Assembly (NCBI GenBank): GCA_021796905.1
Contig: JAKABK010000046.1
Span: forward strand, 1-9,153
DNA from: Actinomycetes bacterium
GTDB lineage: Bacteria > Actinomycetota > Acidimicrobiia > Acidimicrobiales > Palsa-688
Direction of reading: 5' to 3'
Length of the DNA stretch: 9,153 nt
Numbering within the stretch: position 1 is the stretch's first letter; each line of letters begins with the position of its first letter. The translations under genes were made by a program, and so were the position numbers. The notes below the pieces were generated by a model that was not told the origin of the DNA, ran no database searches, and saw only the letters and a list, made by a program, of their open reading frames with translations. Of this stretch, positions 5,913 through 9,153 are shown one piece after another.

Positions 5913-6914
5913 GTGAGGGCAGGCCGAGCGCTCGAGGCGGCCCCGGCCCCGTCGCTCGTCGCGGCCGGGGCGGTGTCGGTCCAGTTCGGGGCGGCGCTCG
6001 CCACCCACCTGTTCGACCGGGTCGGGCCGACCGGTGCGGTGACCCTCCGGGTGGTCTTCGCCGCGGTGGTGCTCGGCGCCGTCGTGAGGCCCTCCCCGGG
6101 TCTTGTTCGCGGACTGGGCGCCCGGCGGGCCGACCTGGCGGTCCTCGTCTCCTTCGGGGTGGTCCTCGGGGGCATGAACCTGCTGTTCTACGAGGCGATC
6201 GCCCGCATCCCCCTCGGTGTGGCGGTCACCGTCGAGTTCGTGGGCCCGCTGGCGGTCACCCTCGGCGGGTCCCGTCGTCGGCTGGACCTGGTGTGGGCGG
6301 TGCTGGCCGGAGCGGGGGTGTTCCTCCTCGCCGGTGACGGCCTGGTGGGCGGGCGTCCCCTCGACCCGGTCGGGGTCGGGATGGCCCTGGGGGCGGGCGG
6401 GTGCTGGGCCGGCTACATCCTGCTGTCCGCCCAGACCGGCCGGCGTTTCGCCGGCAGCTCCGGGCTCGCCCTGTCGATGGTGGTCGCAGCGGTGTGCCTG
6501 CTGCCGGTCGGTCTCGCCACCGCCGGGATCGATCTGGTTGCCCCCGGGGTGCTCGGCATCGGGTTGGTGGTGGCTGTCTTGTCGTCGGTGCTGCCCTACA
6601 GCTTCGAGCTGGCCGCGCTCCGCCGTCTCACCCCCCGCGCGTTCGGGGTGCTCGCCAGCCTCGACCCGGCCTTCGCAGCGCTCGCCGGGTTCGTCGTGCT
6701 CGGCCAGGACCTGTCGGGCGCCGAGCTGGTCGCCCTCGCCCTGGTCGCTGCCGCCAACGCCGGCAGCTCGGCGCTCGACGCCCGAGGGCGACGCCCCGAC
6801 CGGGTGCCGGACGCGGGTGGCGGAGAAGGTTGGGGGAGCGGGGCGGAGGGTACGGAACGATCTGTCCCAATCGCCCGGAGGAGGAGCGAATGTGCGAAAC
6901 GCGAGAGAGCCTGA
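5913..6914 (+). CDS. rhtA: EamA/DMT-family exporter, RhtA-like (threonine/homoserine efflux type)
   Basis: A 333-residue inner-membrane protein with about ten hydrophobic helices arranged as two EamA repeats. It follows E. coli RhtA closely from end to end: VQFGAALATHLF near residue 23 matches its IQGGASLAKSLF, and LGGMN (85-89), VEFVGPLAV (107-115), ALGAGGCWAGYIL and LPYSFE (227-232) match in order. RhtA exports threonine, homoserine and some other amino acids or purine analogues by proton-driven antiport; the substrate here is inferred. The start GTG 5913 is set by the TAGCCT box six bases upstream. Residues 290-333 extend beyond the RhtA fold as a hydrophilic Gly/Arg/Glu tail. Its DNA also carries the ribosome binding site and possible starts of the next gene, so the tail may be incidental. 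Confidence 0.92.
   Translation: MRAGRALEAAPAPSLVAAGAVSVQFGAALATHLFDRVGPTGAVTLRVVFAAVVLGAVVRPSPGLVRGLGARRADLAVLVSFGVVLGGMNLLFYEAIARIPLGVAVTVEFVGPLAVTLGGSRRRLDLVWAVLAGAGVFLLAGDGLVGGRPLDPVGVGMALGAGGCWAGYILLSAQTGRRFAGSSGLALSMVVAAVCLLPVGLATAGIDLVAPGVLGIGLVVAVLSSVLPYSFELAALRRLTPRAFGVLASLDPAFAALAGFVVLGQDLSGAELVALALVAAANAGSSALDARGRRPDRVPDAGGGEGWGSGAEGTERSVPIARRRSECAKRERA
6877..6886 (+). promoter_or_regulatory. Strong ribosome binding site before the formate dehydrogenase region
   Basis: GGAGGAGGAG is the best ribosome binding site in the window. It lies inside the rhtA coding tail and is well spaced for ATG 6890 (leader ORF) or GTG 6892 (formate dehydrogenase frame), but too far from GTG 6967. A weak promoter candidate, TTGGGG at 6830-6835 and TACGGA at 6851-6856 with 15 bases between, would give a leader of about 27 bases; I trust it little. 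Confidence 0.7.
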
Positions 6915-6970
6915 CGGTCGCCGCTGCGGCTGTGGGGCTCGGCTCTCGACCCGGGGTCGGCGGGAGGTGA
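6890..6970 (+). CDS. Possible 26-codon leader ORF upstream of formate dehydrogenase
   Basis: ATG 6890 follows the strong ribosome binding site at 6877-6886 and opens a 26-codon frame starting MCETRESL and ending GVGGR. Its TGA (6968-6970) overlaps GTG 6967 of the formate dehydrogenase frame as GTGA, the same overlap used between the ligase and aldehyde dehydrogenase. It could therefore be a translationally coupled leader that delivers ribosomes to GTG 6967, which lacks a well-placed binding site of its own. Against this, the same binding site can serve GTG 6892 directly, and the frame was already open upstream as a shadow of rhtA, so its openness is no evidence. The peptide has one cysteine, at position 2, and resembles no family I know. 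Confidence 0.35.
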   Translation: MCETRESLTVAAAAVGLGSRPGVGGR

Positions 6971-9153
6971 GCCCGGACGGGCGCGGGAGGCAGCCCGTGG
7001 GCTGGCCGGCGATCCGGCAGCTGACCGGTACCGACCGTCTCGGTCGGGGCGAGTCGGTGGTCTCCCGGGGGACCCGGCGCAGGGAGGCTCGGGTCGCCGG
7101 CGCCGACCGGGTGGTCAAGTCGGTGTGCCCCTACTGCGCGGTCGGTTGCGCCCAGGACGTGTACGTGACCGACGGGCGGGTCGTCCAGATCGAAGGTGAC
7201 CCCGACTCGCCGGTCAGCCGGGGACGGCTGTGCCCCAAGGGGTCCGCCACCCTCCAGCTCACGACCGGCTCCGGTCGTCTCCACCAGGTGCTCTACCGCC
7301 GGCCGTACGCCACCGACTGGGAGCCGCTCGACCTCGACACCGCCATGGACATGGTCGCCGACCGGGTCATCGCAGCCCGGCGCGCCGGCTGGCAGTGGGA
7401 GCACGACGGCAAGCGGGTGCGTCGCAGCATGGGCCTGGCGAGCCTGGGCGGGGCGACGCTCGACAACGAGGAGAACTACCTGCTGAAGAAGTTGTTCACC
7501 GCCCTCGGGGTCGTGCAGGTCGAGAACCAGGCCCGGATCTGCCACAGCTCGACTGTCGTCGGGCTCGGGACCTCCTTCGGTCGGGGCGGCTCGACGACCT
7601 TCCCCGGAGACCTGCAGCACTCGGACTGCATCGTGATCCAGGGCTCCAACATGGCCGAGGCCCACCCCGTCGCCTACCAGTGGGTGGTCGAGGCCAAGGC
7701 CCGGGGGGCGGTGGTGGTCCACGTCGACCCCCGCTTCAGCCGCACCAGCGCCCTCGCCGACCTCTACGTGCCGCTGCGGGCGGGCACCGACATCGCCTTC
7801 CTCGGCGGGGTGATCAACCACGTGCTGAGCGAGGGCAAGTGGTTCGAGGAGTACGTCAGGGCCTACACCAACGCGTCGAGCATCGTCTCCGCCGACTACC
7901 AGGACACCGAGGACCTCGGTGGGATCTTCTCCGGGTTCGACCCTGCCACCGGCCGTTACCGCACCGACACCTGGCAGTACGAGGGTCGGGTCGTCAACGC
8001 CGCCTCCGGGGCGCGCGACCAGGACCGCCGTGACGACGATTTCCTTGCCGGGACGCGCGACCCGGCCGGGGTCGGACCCGAGCGCGACGAGACCCTCCAG
8101 CACCCCCGCTGCGTGCTCCAGATCCTGAGACGTCACTTCGCCCGCTACACCCCGGAGATGGTCCAGGAGGTCTGCGGGGTCCCACCCGAGACCCTCCGGA
8201 GGGTCTGCGACCTGGTCACCTCCAACTCCGGTCGGGAGCGCACCACCGCCTTCGTGTACGCGGTCGGCTGGACCCAGCACACCGTCGGGGTCCAGTTCAT
8301 CAGGGCCGCGTCGATCCTCCAGTTGCTGCTCGGCAACATCGGTCGGCCCGGCGGGGGGATCGAGGCGATGCGGGGCCACGCGAGCATCCAGGGCTCGAGT
8401 GACATCCCGACGCTCTTCGACCTGCTGCCCGGGTACATCCCGATGCCCCACGCCCACCGTCACGAGACCCTCGCCGACTTCGTTCGGGCCGACTCGACCG
8501 AGAAGGGGTACTGGGCGGCCCTCGACGCCTACACGGTCAGCCTGCTCCGGGCGTGGTGGGGCCCGACTGCAACCGCAGACAACGACTTCTGCTTCGACTA
8601 CCTGCCACGGATCACCGGCGGCCACAGCACCTACGACACGGTCGTGGAGCAGCTCGAGGGCCGCTGCAAGGGCTACTTCCTCTTGGGCGAGAACCCGGCG
8701 GTCGGTTCGGCGAACGCCCACCTGCAGAGGATGGGGATGGCCAACCTGGACTGGCTGGTGGTGCGCGACTTCGCGCTCATCGAGTCGGCTACCTGGTGGA
8801 AGGACGGTCCCGAGATCGAGACGGGGGAGCTCGAGACCGACAAGATCGGCACGGAGGTGTTCTTCTTCCCTGCGGCCGCCCACACCGAGAAGTCGGGGAG
8901 CTTCACCAACACCCAGCGGCTGCTCCAATGGCACCACCAGGCGGTCGAGCCCGCAGGGGACGCTCGCAGCGACCTGTGGTTCGCGTACCACCTCGGACGT
9001 CGGGTCCGGGAACGCCTGGCCGGGTCGACCGACGAGATGGACCGCCCGATCCTCGACCTCACCTGGGACTACCCGACCGAGGGTCGCTACGACGACCCCG
9101 ACGCCGAAGCGGTCCTCGCCGAGATCAACGGCCGGGACGCCGAGGGCCGCCCG
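6967..9153 (+). CDS. fdh: Formate dehydrogenase catalytic subunit, Cys-type, bis-MGD Mo/W enzyme (3' end outside window)
   Basis: At least 729 residues of a molybdopterin oxidoreductase; the frame is open to the right edge, and about 300 C-terminal residues (including the MGD-binding domain) are missing. Cys54, Cys57, Cys61 and Cys89 bind a [4Fe-4S] cluster (CPYCAVGC and GRLCPKG). Cys192-His193 in NQARICHSS sits where E. coli FdnG/FdoG have selenocysteine-His; the codon is TGC at 7540-7542. DPRFSRTSALAD, GWTQHTVG (434-441) and LLGNIGRPGGG (454-464) match FdnG in order. The enzyme oxidises formate to CO2, passing electrons to partner subunits expected downstream. The start is uncertain. GTG 6967 fits the short N-terminus before WPAIRQLTG that I recall in actinobacterial homologues. 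GTG 6892 has a far better ribosome binding site and would add 25 Arg/Gly-rich residues with a Cys-Gly-Cys. Neither form has a Tat signal, so a cytoplasmic enzyme is likely. Confidence 0.94.
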   Translation, partial: MSPDGRGRQPVGWPAIRQLTGTDRLGRGESVVSRGTRRREARVAGADRVVKSVCPYCAVGCAQDVYVTDGRVVQIEGDPDSPVSRGRLCPKGSATLQLTTGSGRLHQVLYRRPYATDWEPLDLDTAMDMVADRVIAARRAGWQWEHDGKRVRRSMGLASLGGATLDNEENYLLKKLFTALGVVQVENQARICHSSTVVGLGTSFGRGGSTTFPGDLQHSDCIVIQGSNMAEAHPVAYQWVVEAKARGAVVVHVDPRFSRTSALADLYVPLRAGTDIAFLGGVINHVLSEGKWFEEYVRAYTNASSIVSADYQDTEDLGGIFSGFDPATGRYRTDTWQYEGRVVNAASGARDQDRRDDDFLAGTRDPAGVGPERDETLQHPRCVLQILRRHFARYTPEMVQEVCGVPPETLRRVCDLVTSNSGRERTTAFVYAVGWTQHTVGVQFIRAASILQLLLGNIGRPGGGIEAMRGHASIQGSSDIPTLFDLLPGYIPMPHAHRHETLADFVRADSTEKGYWAALDAYTVSLLRAWWGPTATADNDFCFDYLPRITGGHSTYDTVVEQLEGRCKGYFLLGENPAVGSANAHLQRMGMANLDWLVVRDFALIESATWWKDGPEIETGELETDKIGTEVFFFPAAAHTEKSGSFTNTQRLLQWHHQAVEPAGDARSDLWFAYHLGRRVRERLAGSTDEMDRPILDLTWDYPTEGRYDDPDAEAVLAEINGRDAEGRP

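Noticed and set aside
5067..7118. Minus-strand ORF of 683 codons
   Set aside because: It runs through rhtA on the opposite strand and then through the hydrolase in a different frame. Composition is low-complexity and no motif is seen.
7540..7542. Selenocysteine (TGA) codon in formate dehydrogenase
   Set aside because: Expected from E. coli FdnG, but the codon is TGC, so no recoding is needed.
6628..8991. Minus-strand ORF of 787 codons
   Set aside because: It lies antisense to the formate dehydrogenase and rhtA frames and has the same Gly/Val/Asp/Pro-rich shadow composition, with no recognisable domain.
1..9153. Mobile element, CRISPR, tRNA or defence system
   Set aside because: I saw no direct-repeat arrays, transposase or integrase motifs, tRNA-like cloverleaf or known defence domains. 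Composition is even across the window.

Overview
The window is very GC-rich (well over 60% by eye, with strong G/C preference at third codon positions) and tightly packed. It looks like chromosomal DNA of a high-GC actinobacterium. Short spacers, GTG starts, and TANNNT -10 boxes six bases upstream of start codons (leaderless transcripts) fit that, and the protein sequences resemble actinobacterial families. I cannot fix the genus; a deep-branching class such as Acidimicrobiia is possible but not shown. I see no tRNA, rRNA, CRISPR, insertion sequence or integrase.

Left block (about 1-4130, plus strand) is a catabolic cluster. It holds the C-terminal end of a glutamine-synthetase-like gamma-glutamyl ligase, an NAD(P)-dependent aldehyde dehydrogenase, a short-chain dehydrogenase and an APC-family amine/amino-acid permease. 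The first three genes are joined by 4-base GTGA and ATGA stop/start overlaps; the permease follows after 78 bases with its own ribosome binding site. The layout recalls PuuA/GlnA4-type pathways, in which an imported amine is gamma-glutamylated, oxidised and then hydrolysed. The gamma-glutamyl hydrolase usually found in such clusters is not in view.

Middle block (4131-5912) has a 97-residue unrecognised protein with a Cys-Cys pair, apparently leaderless. It is convergent with a minus-strand gene for an exported alpha/beta hydrolase (Ser232, Asp286, His315). A 139-base divergent promoter region follows.

Right block (5913-9153, plus strand) has an RhtA-like EamA exporter, again apparently leaderless, and then a large gene that runs off the right end. 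That gene encodes the catalytic subunit of a molybdenum/tungsten bis-MGD formate dehydrogenase of the FdnG/FdoG type. Cysteine replaces selenocysteine, and there is no Tat signal. Its start is ambiguous: a strong ribosome binding site serves either a GTG at 6892 or a 26-codon leader ORF whose stop overlaps a GTG at 6967. The gene has no stop in the window, so a search restricted to closed ORFs misses it.

I found no clearly new multi-gene system. The best leads are the Cys-type formate dehydrogenase with its leader ORF, a possible amino-alcohol route for the gamma-glutamylation cluster, and the leaderless Cys-Cys small protein.
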